The notes under the pieces: generated by a model | What the model saw: only the letters and a program-made list of their open reading frames with translations | Databases searched by the model: none | Told to the model about the DNA's origin: nothing | Assembly (NCBI RefSeq): GCF_000002235.5 | Contig: NW_022145545.1 | Location: 559,501 to 623,500, forward strand | Direction: 5' to 3' | Source: Strongylocentrotus purpuratus | Lineage: Eukaryota > Echinodermata > Echinoidea > Camarodonta > Strongylocentrotidae | Length of the DNA: 64,000 nt | Part shown: positions 39,322 to 53,100 of the stretch, in pieces | Position numbering within the stretch: the first letter of the stretch is position 1 | Layout of the letters: each line of letters begins with the position of its first letter | Position numbers and translations under genes: made by a program

Positions 39322-42300
39322 TATGCAAAACAATATTACATCAAAGATAAACGACTAGGTTTAAGATTTTAAATTACGTTCAGGATTATAGGCCCGAATT
39401 CACAAAGCAAGGTTTGAGCTCAAACCTCCTTTTGTTCTTTACAAACCAGGTTTGTAAAAATCGCGTAAAACGCGTCATATGACGTACGAAAACCAAGGTT
39501 TGTCGACAAACCTCCTTTGTGAATTCGGGCCAAAGTGTTTGGTTTAGGATTGAATTATGAAAGTTATGTATTCAGCCATTATAAGAAAATCGACCCTGAA
39601 TACGTGTTATACAACCTCCCATCCTTTCATAATATGTGACTATAGAAAAGGATGCCCCACTGAGAAAATCATTATGTCAGGTATTCATCTTTCTCTTTCA
39701 AGACCAAACGAGTGCGAGTAGATCTTTTCAAAACTGATTAAATTATAAATTCTATAGACCTAATGGTTGTTGTCAAGGAATTAATTGATCCTTATATAAA
39801 GATGATAACAAGGCTTTGAGATTATGTCATGTTTTTGCGCTCAGCATGCTCGAAGTGATGTAATGTTGAGAATTGAAAAGGTATGATTTAATGCATTAAT
39901 CATCAATAAATGCTTATAAATGTTTAAAAGTTCCTCAATTCTGGAACCGTGTGGATCTGGGGGAGAATCTTCTCAAACAAGTAACATATGAGCAGAAATA
40001 TATACCGGTACACTAATAATTTTGAATTAATTTTTAGAATTACAATAATGTCTATCAGATATCCAATAAAATTGCACATTTCAATAGATTTGTTTTAACT
40101 TGTGCCCCCCCCCCTCCCCAACAGTATCCTGACTCCGCCCCTGCTTTCAAGCAAAGTGACAGTATATAATTACGCTGGTTGTCTGTCTCGAAAAGAGAAA
40201 ATACCATTTAAGATTGAAATCTGACTTAATACATTTTGTACTAAAACTTAAAACACAATTTACCTTTCTTGAGCCTTTAGAAGGACTTGAACTCACTAAA
40301 GTACTGTCCTGATTTCTTAATGAATGGGGCTAATGAGCTGGGTTTTAAGGGATTGGAAGTGGAGGTGTCTGATTAGGCATGTTCACAAAGTGTATACTCA
40401 TCAGTGACAGAAGGCCGTTAACTCTATGCATAGTGGTATGTTTTAATGCCCTTCTAGTACCAGGTAGACAAAGTATGGTTCTTTGTAGCAAATTAGTATC
40501 TAATGGAGCTTTGGTTATCAGAGAAATATGTGGGAAATTTGAGAAATAATAACAAGGAAGAGAGAGAGAGAGAGAGAGAGAGAAGGAATTGGGCTAGCTG
40601 ACTTCAGGTATATGTTCGAAAAAAATGGGGGAAACAAAGGGTGCATTGACAAAGATAAAGAGAAGAGAAAAGAAGAGAGAGAAATTTAAATAAAAGGCAT
40701 ATACTGACAATAAAATTGATAAGATTTAAGATATTTTGGCAGATGGAGCTTGGAAAAGAAGCGGAGAGAGAGAGAGACAGGAAGAAGAAGGGAGATTTTT
40801 TTTATTTTTAGGAAGAGTTTAAGAAGTAGAATCAAGGAAATACCTAGGTTCCTATTAAAATTATTATTATTACCCATTTTGAAGAGAAAAAAAAAAGTAT
40901 CCTAGATGGATTAAAGGTTTTGTGGAAAAAGGTTCACATCCTGCTACAGTAGTGAACCACACCCAGCCATGTGTTTACCTTTTCAAGAAATTATATAGAA
41001 GAGAAAGGATATTAAAACTAAATAAAGCTTAGTTTTCTTCTTTATTCATTCCTGTTAGTTTCTTCTTTATCATTATCAAGAACAAAGCAGAAGAAGTGGG
41101 TTCTTCCGCTTCCCAGCTTAAGTTTCTTAACTTCCTGTTTACATGTTTCAGAACTTTTTTTAAATAGTTTATATGAAACGTGAGTTGAAACCTCATATGT
41201 CGTCATCTAAGGAGATGCTTGTATCAGCAGCTATCCAATTACATCCGGATTTACCACGATTATTGCAGGATTTCAGTAATAGATGCTACTTGAAGCCCTA
41301 AAAGAGACGAGGCTTGTGCGGCATTAGAAGAATCAATGAACCTAGTTGAGAATGCAGATATTGATCGTAGGATATGTGAAAATCACAGAAGGCCTGTCCT
41401 CATCAGCTTAATTGAGATTGCCAAATAGCCCGCTATTTTAAATATCCCGAACGGTCCTCATCAGCCTGCAGTTGCTATTAGCTGGATATTTGGTCGAGAT
41501 AATCATCCAAAGATATCTTGGGCTAGTTTGCAAAATATCTTGCTATTTGGTAAAATATCCCGCTAATTGACCCATGCGTCTTTACCAGCCCGAAGACTCG
41601 CACTATGCGCAAACGCTGAGCAAAATATCTCGAGCTAACTTCTTGAGCTTGAGTTTCGAGTTTCGAGGTCGAATCTTGAGCTGATGAAGACGCGATTTGT
41701 AACTTCAGAAATAGCAGGCTATTTGGCAATCTCGAGCTGATGAGGACATACCTAGAGAGACAAAATTAGGAACATGGATGGAGCTCAAATCGAGAGAACA
41801 AATTAATAATAATGATACCCCATCAAGAGTTATTCTTGTAGAACTCTTTAGCAGCTCTCAAACCTGAAAATCTTCTTGATGCCTTTTTTAACCACTTTCT
41901 AACCACTTTCTAAAGATCAATTTGAAATTTTGCTATAAGAATGAAATCTCTTTTGATCTTGTTCCTTTTTACATGTTGCCATAACTTGAGATGTAAGTGA
42001 TGAGTGTAATCTCCCAGGGATAAGGAGGGGCCTGTACTATTTTCTTTGTCATTGCTTTGGGTCTTTGTTGAAATGGATGTTTGGGATTCAAAGTTAGCTG
42101 CTAATAGTCCAGTCACACTGATGGGACTGATGCTTGAGTAACAAAAGATTAAACTTTAAAAATGACATTACCGCGGATGGCCAAGAGTCGATCAGTTTAA
42201 AGTCAGTTTGGTGGTGTGAATGAATGATTAAGGAGAGAGAGAGAGAGAGAGGGGGGGGGGGAGAGAGAGAGAGAGAGAGAGAGGGGGAGAGAGAGAGAGA

Positions 42301-44327
42301 GAGAGAAATAAAGAAAAAGAGAAAGAAATAGTGCAGAGAGAGGGGAGAGGGAGACCGAGACCGAGACAAGACAAAATTATACAAATTGATTAAAAAGGAA
42401 ATGAGAAAGAAAGACAGATGGAGGGGAAGACAGGGAGACAGAGACAGACTTAGAAAGACAAACAGAGACAGGATGAAATAATACTAAGAGCTCAAGGAAA
42501 TTGTAGAGGAAGATGAGAGGTGAAGGACAAGAGAGTTTGATTTTTAAAAATGAGCCAAAGAGCAGGAACAGGGAAAATAGTTAAAACTACAAATTTAGAT
42601 GCAAAGTGAGATACTAATGACAATGAATAGTGCTAGAGAAAAGCAAAGAACACACTGTCAGTGATGTTACCAAAAATAATCATCCAAGCTCTTGGCTTTC
42701 AATAGATGTAGCAAAATCTAATTAATAGAATAATTCAAAATGATTCTAAGATGGGCAGATTCAAGAGCATCAGATAAACAACTTCATTAATTTCTTGTCA
42801 AGAATTAATTAAGAGGTCTCCCAGCCTTACCTGGGAATCTATATAGCATGTAATAACTCTGGAGCACAGCAACCATGTCAGTTTTCAATGCCTGACAGAA
42901 TGTGAATTCTTGAAACACTAAACCTTGGCTATATTTATCATCAGGCACTAAAAATATCTTGACAAGTCTTTAAATGAAGTCTGATGGCAAATTTTCTCTG
43001 AGATGGGTTACTTTGGTTTTTAATGAGAAATTTATATGTGGCTTGTTGCAATTATTCATTTTCTGCACATGTTCTATGACGTGTGGAAAAAAAATTAAAC
43101 CTCAGGGGGGGTATTCTGAGCACTATTTTAATCTCTGAAATATTTTGTTACAACTTTCTAGAATCATTTTTATTCTGAGATCACGTATATTTCAGATTTT
43201 ATCTTTTATTTATCTCAATCTTTTACTATTTACGAGTTAATTACAGTAATTTGCATGATAGGCACGGCTTAACGCTAACGTTCTTCTTATTATACATGAA
43301 ATAGGTTAGGTGCTATTTCGTACTCATGGCAAGTGCAAAAGTTATTTTAAAGTATGCTGCTTGTTGTGTGATGAAAATTACAGACTATATTTCTCAAGCA
43401 ACATAAGGTTATCAAGTTGTATTTCAAAAATTTTGCTGACTAATATCATACTTAAAATAATGCTTGTAATGGTGTTCAAAAGCCTCTACAACTATCTCTG
43501 TCATTTTTCAAGGAAATCCTAGCAAAAGCGCATTTGCGTGGTAAGAATTATGCATTTGTGCTCCTTGTCCAAGATCGAGTGACAGAATGTGATTATATTG
43601 GCTGATCATGAAAAGAGTGAAATCTAACACCATTTTGTTATTGGTCATTGATTCACGAATGGGTGTATCTTAGTTAGAAAAAATTGCGATAACATGGTTC
43701 TCAGAATATTGATTTATAACTGATTTCAAGGGTATCTAGTTTATCTGAGATCAAATGAATCTCAGAATACCGCCCCTGGACCTTGTTTTTAGGCATTTGG
43801 GATGAAGAATTTTCAATTAAAAAAAATACATTTTCTTAGAAATTGGAATGTAATAGGAATGGTAAATGACTTTGAAGGGATATGATAAAACAATTAGAAA
43901 AGCTCTTCCCTTTCCTTATGTTAGTCTATTTTAGGAATTATTGTAGCTTATAGGATATTACATTTTCCTTGAAGTTTGACAAAGGGAGTAGTTATACAAG
44001 GGTTTCCTTATAGAGCAAACAATAGATGATGTGAAAATAAATAGCACTGGATAATACAAATGATTGTAATTATAAAGCAGACAACATATATTAACTTTTG
44101 TCTACAATATGTCATCAAAGGACATGTTAACACAGACTTGTTTGTGATTATCTAATTGCTATCCAAATGGTAAAACCTAGTTATGCCTAACATTTTTCCC
44201 CAAGCTGAAATGGAGAGATGGAAGACAACATGCTAATTTAAAAACATGAAGGGAGATGATCAATATAGATGGACAAACAGAATTGCGTATAACGCAGACA
44301 GAGGAGGGGGGGGGGTAGAGGAAAAGG

Positions 44328-44368
<41 letters not shown>

Positions 44369-45491
44369 GGGGTAGAGAAAAATAGAGAGAAGTAGAGAGA
44401 GAGAGAGAGAGAGATTATAAAATGCAGCACTCCTTATTAAAATATGTCAGTTCAAAATTTGCTTTGATAGATAAAGGCTTTAAAGATATTCCATAAACAA
44501 GTAAAATAGGGTCCAAAGGTAAGAGAAAAAGAGATCGGAGGGGGAGGGGGATGGGCACTACAAAGTGCTTATTATGTAGAAACTGTAGAAACAAGCCATG
44601 GATATTTGAAACCAAAAGCAGAGTGAGAGTGAGAGTCAGGGAATGAAGAGAGAGATATAAAGAAAATGGGGAGAAAAGGAGAGTGAGATAAACATTAAAA
44701 TAGAAAAATAGAGAGAGAGAGAAAGAAAGAAAAGGGGGAAAGAACAAAAAAAGTCACCTACATGTCTGTTCAAACACAACCATACTTATAGCAGCACCCC
44801 ACGCATAAAGCATAAACTCACCAGAGAATCCCTATCACAACATCACCAGCCAATCAGCACGCAGCTAGTGTCTCACCAACGTATAACCGTGACCACTGAA
44901 CACTCTGCTGATGTTTTATTATAAATTGGAAGGCTTCCCGCTATCTCAGTTCACTCTCGCTCAAACACTCGTCGTCGCAATTCATTTGCTGCCTTTGCAG
45001 GTTGAAGGCCCCAATCCACAGCTGGTTCTGTGGTGTGTTTATTTTTTCAATTTTCACATTTTCAACGCTAGCCGTGCCTTCTTTTTTGTGTATTTGAAGA
45101 TCAGAAGACTTTATTTTTTTGCAAGGAAACAAGTTGAATTGTATTGATACTGATTGACCATTGAGCTGTGTATAGCTGGTTCTATTCTGCTCTAGAGTAA
45201 AGTGGGAAAAAGACAATATATATCAAGATGCCAGCATTTATCTCATCCATTTTGTAAGTATAAAATCTTTCATAGAGTTGTTGGTTTTAAATGTGATGAA
45301 CTCTTTCATTCTTCATTCTTGCCACTTCTCTTGATTTGCAGAGTAATGCAGCTGTACAAGGCTAGGCTGGTGTGTTTTTCCCTATTGAGCAGTGCATGAA
45401 GAATTTGATTGGTCATGTTTATTGTTGATACATGTACTATTTATCTACTGTAAGATTATTCGAGCAGTGATGGTAAAAAGAAACAGGAGAG

Positions 45492-45534
<43 letters not shown>

Positions 45535-48500
45535 AGATGTAAACAAGAGAGAAAAGAGAAAGAGAAGCATAATATATTAGATGAAAAGTATAAGAGAAAG
45601 AAAGAAGGGATAAAAGGAGAGAAGTTAGGATAAGAAAAGGAGAGAAGTCAGGATAAGAGAAGAAGAGAAGGAGTTGGAGAGAGGGAAAGAGAGACGCAGA
45701 AGAAGAAGAAGAAGAAGAAGAAGAAGAAGGATGATTGAGCCCTTATGACTGTCTTCAGTAGATATGGAACTATAGAAACTCGATGCCCAATCAAACCTTT
45801 TGGGGCGCTTCTGGTTAATGGAGCTGTTGATCCCCAGAACTTTCCTATTATTTTGTTCACCAGTATTACGTGACTCTACTCTCAGGAAATTATTAAGTTC
45901 CATTCTTTTATATTCAATTAAAAGATTATTCTTAATTGCACCAACTCGGTAGTAAATGCTATGCTGAGAACATAGGCTATTCCCATAATTGATTTAAGTT
46001 ATGCATTCTTGTAGTCATGGTGATTCTTGGTAAAAGCTTGTTTAAGACTTGGTTGATGTAGGCTTTCATGCAGTAACAGTTATTCCATTGTGTGGAGCAG
46101 CTCTATACAGTAGTTAGCACTAGATTTGTGGAGGTAAACATTTTATGCTTGAATAATTACCAAACGAGCTAGTAAAATATGCAGTAGACTGAAAACTGCC
46201 TGCACCTGTGACATCAAGGTGAAGCTCAGACAAGCTGAATAGCCTGGTTTACTAACTTATTCAAATTGTATGCATTCTTCACAACTTGTAGTCTTGACAA
46301 GGCTTGCCCAACATAGCAACACATAGTGTATGCAGACTGGATTCCAAGTATTGTAGTTCATTCATTTATAACAGGTTGATTGAAAATCTCATCACTAAAT
46401 CCCCAGGAAAGAAATATCCATTAATTTGAAGTGTTAGTAATCCAGTATATTGACAAGATTTACTATTGTTAGAGAGGAATGCAGACAATGTTGGTTAGAT
46501 AGTGACAATGATTGCTCATAGAACATTTCATTCAAACATGTACTTGTGAGCTTATAGGTTTTTGGATTACCATAACAAAGAAGTGTCCTTTTCATCTCTG
46601 TTCTATGAGCTAATTCATAGTTACAGGCTGCGCATTTAAGCAGATAAAGCAGATTACAATGTTGTGAAAACCTGATTTCCTGCTCATGAAAGGTACATGT
46701 CTGCTATCAGTATCCATGTATGCACCATGCATGCACTATACAGGTGTTTGTGTTCTTGTTGCAAGGGAAAACAAATGCTTTTCATGGGGTACCCTGTAGA
46801 CATGGGGGTGATTATTCTAAAAGGCATTGTGGACTGATCCATTATCAAGGCTTCTGAATATTTAGGGCACTTGGACATGCTCTGCCAGTATATCAAAACT
46901 GGTTTATGGGCAAGCACTGAAATTTCTATGTGAGGAAAGCCGCAGACAGATTTAAGCAAATCTACAAGGGTAATATATGCCACCAGTTTTCTGAATGTTT
47001 CTGTTCTATCTTTTCTAAATGATGTGCACTAATTTTTCCTTATCTAATCTGCCATCTTATGTAGCTTAGCATTCATAATCATATAGTGATTTTTACAATG
47101 CGATGCAAAACATTACAACATCTTCTGTTTTGCCAAGTAATCAAATATAATTTGGAATCAACAATAAATGACTCTTTTGTCATCGTCATCGTCATATATG
47201 GATTTATCTTTTAAAGAGTGCAAAAGCTATGTATAGACTCTTTGATCCTGATACTAGGTCTGATCAAAGGCAGTCAGACCGAGGTCTAAGTTTTCCCTGT
47301 GTTTAGCGTCAATTTAGTACTCGTATCAGATTTAACTGAAAACCATTTTTGTAATGTAATCAACTTTAAGTCATTAATCTTTGTTAAGAGTGCCTCTTTG
47401 CAAATTATTTCATTCAATTGTTATGCAGAGTTGTATTTTCAATAGTCGGAATGCAAATTGCATACATTAGTTGTTGCTAGGTAGGACAAACATTTTCCCT
47501 TGTCCTACCTAACAATACGTAATGTATGCAATTCGCATTCTGACTATTGAAATACAATTAGGTCTATTCATTGTCATGAATAATTGTAATGAGGCACTTG
47601 ACAAAGAGTTATGCATTCATTTTGATAACATTATGAAAATGAGTTGATAAGCAATTGTCTAGCTGCCAAAGTACCCATTTTGATTGATGAAAACAACAGA
47701 TTTTCAGCAATCACTTAGCAAATAAAAGAAGCATATTCATGTGGCTGTAGGTTGTACGTTTAATGCTTTTTATTTTATAGTTGCATAATACGCTAGTAAA
47801 GCAAGCAACCATCAATTCGGTTTTGCTATTCTAGACTGATCGCTTCATCTCCAATGCTATTTTCTCTCCATTGAATTAAATAGGATGCTATTTTTAGAAG
47901 CTTGATCGTTTGGAAATCCAAATTGGAGACAAACGAGCCAGTCTGGGCGAGGTCAGGGTTATCCTGATTGACTTTACCTTCATATCTCCATCTTGAAATG
48001 GGTAAATGATGCAAATTCATAGAATCAGCTCATAGAGTGTAAATATTCCTGTTACAAAAACGTGATTATCATTCTGAAAATGTTGATGTTATATACGATC
48101 GTTATTCCTTTCATTTCATTCGTTGGTGTTTTATGTTTGTTTTTTCTTCTAAGCTAACTCCTTCCGTGCTGATAGGTTAACAAGCATAATTGAATGTCAA
48201 AGAGTCAAATGTATGGATCGTCGCTCTGTTTATGTCAGCATGAGGTATCTCACCTAGCAGCAGTCGATCTTCACGCTGTACATGTATTACCAATGCAATT
48301 AGGACGAGAAAACAATTTTTTTTCGACCGAAACTTTTAGTAGGTCATTGATACTGAGCAAAGTCTTTTGCGTACAACACACAACGGGGTATTAAAACAGC
48401 GTTAAAACTTAATTCATACAACTGATGTACTGTAATAGACAAACATGACCACTCTATTACTTGTTGGTTCCAGTGTGCAGTTTAAAACAAAGGCTTGAGG

Positions 48501-50129
48501 CAGCAGACAATGGGAAAATTACGAGCATATGATAATCACTTATTTATGCCTTGGTGTGTAATAGTACACCCACTTGTATTAGTAAGAGCCCTTTTCTGCG
48601 AACAACATAGTTTCAATTCACACTAGGTGTAGGTGTTTATTTCTATAAATTATGACATCACTAGACCCCAACCACATCCTCCCACCCGTGAATTCTAGAC
48701 CCTTGAAAACGCCCACATCCTATGACTAAAACACAAACAAATAAATAAATAAATAAATAAATAATTGATCCCCAGGTTTAGCTCAAATGGGAGTTTCATT
48801 TATAATATTGTGGAGGCTTAAAGTGGGAATTCCGTTTATCGTATTGTGGAGGCTTAAAATGGGAATTCTGTTTATCATATTGTGGAGGCTTAAAATTGGA
48901 ATTCTGTTTATCATATTGTGGAGGCTTAAAATTGGAATTCCATTAATCATTTTGTGGAGGCTTAACGTATTTCTAGAGTGTTTGTGAATCATGCTTTCCC
49001 CTTCAATGTATTTTCCATGAATTTTGATTACCGGTATCGGTCCAGGGGAGAATTTTCATCAGTAATGATTAACTGTGCATCCATGCATCACGTAGACCGC
49101 TTGCTGCAATATTTGAAAGTAGTCAACCATCGGAAGTTGGTTTATCCATGCCGCAAAGACTGTATTGAATATATTTTGGATAGAACATCCATTATCCTGT
49201 ACCAGCAATGAAAGGCAAGCAATTGATTTCTATCACAACATTTCACAAATGTTTTCAATGATTTTGATGCCATATGCCTCCAATTCAAATTAATCTGAAA
49301 ATACAGAAGTGCGCTTGTCAACAGAAATTTCCAGGAAACAAAATGAATCTCAAAATCTAATCAGAATCTGTCTCATTATTTCAATAATGACCCATTAACC
49401 TTGTCCTTAATTGGTTAACCCCTTCTCTCACATCACAGGAGCATCCTGGATAATGTACTTGGCTTTTCAGAGAATTCTGCGATATTGAATATTGAATTTT
49501 TTTTCTGCTTGCATCATACATGGCATGCATTATGAGATGAAACCACCTGGGGACACTAATCAAATTAGAGGACAAATCAGTCATCGGGAAACTTGATTTA
49601 CTTTTTCCTAGCATTTGCAAATTCATTAAATCAGATATGATCTCCAAATAGTTTTTCTCAGATTCCCTTTTTTTGGAGGGGGAGGTGCACAAGGGGTATT
49701 TAATTCATCTTGATATTTGGTGGAAAACGGAAGAGTAGGGTACAAATGAGTTGGTCCAAAATGGCTACCGGTATGTTCCTGAAAATGGGTAAATAGATAT
49801 TGAATCTAGACTAAAATATTGTGTACAGATATAAAAAAAAAATTAGAAGGGGCATTAATTAGAAGGCTATTCATTGCATTTGAAGGGGTGGATTTAATGA
49901 GTGCTATTGCTTTTTCTTGCCCTAGACCAACAGAGTTAAAAGATGTGGGAGGATCGTAGATTTGATTAGTGATATACTGAAAGGAGACAGGTGGGCTTAA
50001 TGACATTGGTGTCAAGGGGGAGAGAGGTATGATGAGAGACAGAGAGAAGGGGAGAGAGAGAGATAGAAGAGATAAAGATAGAAGAGAGAAAAAGAGAGGA
50101 TAGAGAGAGACAGATATATATATATATAT

Positions 50130-50167
<38 letters not shown>

Positions 50168-53100
50168 AGGGGAGGGTTGTTGGGAGAATGGGAAAGATAA
50201 AGAGCTCTCTCTCTGTATATTTCTCTTTCTCTACATCCCTTAATGTTGTCTATGTAATAAGGGTAAGTTTTAGGGGAACATTTTATTAATTTAAACATTC
50301 ATGAAAGACAAACAAGCATTCAGCATAATATAAAAAAGAAAAACCTAAGGAACAGAGATTATAGGCATTCATTCTCTCCACCTTCCCATTTTAAGCCAGA
50401 AATAGAATGCGTGTATGACCAAGTAGAGATGAAAATGGAGATATGAATCCTTCATTGGCATGACCATTAAAAGCATCAGAGGTCATCATTTCTAGACTAT
50501 TGCCCATGAAAAGAAAGCGGAACATGGGTATATTATGTTTCTGTTCAAAAACCCTCTCATCGATTTTAGGATTAGTTGTCTTCATATATTTGAGGAGTAT
50601 CTTCAAATACCCAGTCAAACAACTTAATTTAATTCCCAATCACATATGTGCATCAATTGTGTTTTTTGTTGAACAAAATTTTCCACAATATTCAGTAATG
50701 TTGTTGCATATTTTGTGATCCAAATTAAAGAAAAATCCCATGATCCACAATTATACCTATCTGTTACAATTCAAAATGACTGGCAGACATACTGATAGCA
50801 AGCATTTCCACCTTTAACTTTGGTTTCATAACTCAGCAGAGGTTTATATGAGGTTTGTAACAAATCCCGGTTGAGAGTGGAAGCGGTCGTCCTCATCTAA
50901 CATCTGTTGTTGAATCAAACAATGGATGAGATGGGCGGGATTCGGGGAACCTCACCGATGATTTTGACAGCTGCGGAGGAAAACACGTGTCACGCTCCAG
51001 TGTGTGGGTTGCTAGCTGTGGTGAACGCCCGCCCATGCCCTGATATTATTGATCTGCTGGAGGGGTTGTCACGTCTCTCTGTGCAAATATTTGTGATGCG
51101 TTGGCATGAGATGTGAGATTTATCGTACGTTAGGATCGGTGTAACCCCTCTGAATTCAGGTCAGGTAGAAAGGGAAAAACTGTAACTTCAACAAATATTT
51201 GTTATGGACAAGCTTGTGTGATATGTCCAGTTTGACGAGATATACATGCAATACATGTATTTTTGTTGACATAGCCTTTCTATTTTTTAGATTGTACATG
51301 TAGTGATATATCAGTATTCCATCAATGTGTTTACTTATCCAAATTCTCCTGGATGCAAACTGATACATCATATACTAGATCAATTACTTTAAAGAAACCC
51401 ATGATACTAGATTTGATTGTTTTTCAATATGCAACTTCTCATTTATTTTGTTGTTTCTCACTCTCTCTCTCTTTCTCTCTCTCCCTCTTGCTCTCCCTTG
51501 CATTCTACTGTTTCACTTTCTCTTCTTTATTCTTTTTGTGAGCCCCTAAAGTCTTTGTCCCCTCTTTCTCCCTCTTATCTTTCCTCCTTTCCTTCTCTTA
51601 TCTTTCCTCCTTTCCTTCTCTTATCTTTCCTCCTTTCCTTCTCTTATCTTTCCTCCTTTTCTTCTCTTTTCTTCTCTTTTCTACTTTTCTTCTCTTTTCT
51701 CCTTTTCTTCTCTTTTGATCTCTCTATCTCTTTCCCTATCTGCTCACCTTTTTTTCTATCTCAACAAACATCTTTCAAGGAGCTTCTTTACCATCTTAAA
51801 TATTCCTTGTTTTGAACTATATATATCGTCCCTGTTTTCACAAAGTGATGGTAGTGAGGAAAATCGTCAGGCAAAGTGAATGCAATTTTTTTCACTACCA
51901 TCACTTCGTGAAAACAGCGACGATATTATGAATCATATAAATGGGTTAACTATACCTAAGAACTAACAAGTGAATGCACATACAATAACCTATCTCCCTA
52001 TTTGCTTTTGTCCTCCACCCCACCCCCCAATCTTACGCAGTGCCTTCACAGCCAAGATGCAGGAACACCATCCCGCCCCCACGCGCAAGCCCCTTAACCG
52101 CAGCACCAGCAGCACAGACATGTACATGTACGAGAAGAACGAGGGCAGTATCTCAGACTCTGCGGCCGAGCAGGGAAGCGTGGAGGGCAAGAAGAGACGT
52201 GGTTCCATCGCCAAGGTTGCCTCTCTAGTCGGTCTCTCCAAGAAGAGCAACAGCACCTCCAATTTGGCAGGTAAGAATCATCGTCTAGTGTTCTGATAGG
52301 TACCCCTTTTAATCAGTTTGAGGGGTAGGTTAACCGTTAATTTCTTTTTTTCTAAATAATGGAATTCTTCAATATGCTTTTTGATAATTTTCCCTTTTTT
52401 AGTGATATTAAATTTAATGTATCCATTTAAAAGCTTCCTTCCTTCATCCACTTCAAATATGATTACCGATAATCCCTTGAATATCTTTCTTTTATCATAC
52501 AGGAAGTAAATGCATTCTTATTTTCAGACAGACTAGCCTGATTGCTTATACTTGTACAAGATTTTCATGGCAGAGCATTAAATATTCCTGTCTTACCTTG
52601 GTAGAAAACATTTTTTGTTGGAAATTGTTTTCTGAAAGTATGGAATAAGAGACCTAAAACGGAAAAAAGTTAATATTAAAAGACTTTCTTTGAATAATTT
52701 AAAAAAAAAAAAAATTTAAATTAATTTTTTACATTGAACTGGTTATTTCTTGGATAAACTTTTTGATTTGATTTGAAACAAAATCTACTTTGTATGTTTG
52801 GAAATTATGATCCATTCAATGCCATAAAATTGTGTTTTTCAGGTAAGAAACCTCGGGCAAGCATACAACGAAGTGAGGAAGTGTTGCCAATGGAAATGAG
52901 AGATCGATTGCAGAAGCAGGCTAGTCGAGAGAGCAACGACGGCAGCATCTGTAGCTTTGGCAGTGATAGCTCTAGTAGGTGAGTACTCATCCACAAAAGG
53001 TTTGGTTTGTAGAGGTGTCATGGTCTACCGTAGTGGATATGTGGATATTAAGTGCTATACAAATGAGGCTATTATTTTTATAATTATTACCACACAATAC

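Larger units (their letters stand above)
24883..52040 (+). other. 27-kb intron separating the C2A part from the C2B part
   Basis: Very long AT-rich intron with an alternative terminal exon (26573-26942), a candidate internal promoter and first exon (44850-45253), many inverted-repeat elements, (GA)n tracts and a 36-bp minisatellite, each listed separately. The remaining stretches (roughly 29.5-30.9, 31.6-35.1, 35.5-38.3, 45.9-47.4 and 47.6-48.7 kb) show only AT-rich sequence without recognisable genes. Confidence 0.85.

Noticed and set aside
48789-48966. Regularly spaced repeats as a possible CRISPR array
   Set aside because: Units are directly adjacent with no unique spacers, in a eukaryotic intron; it is a minisatellite.
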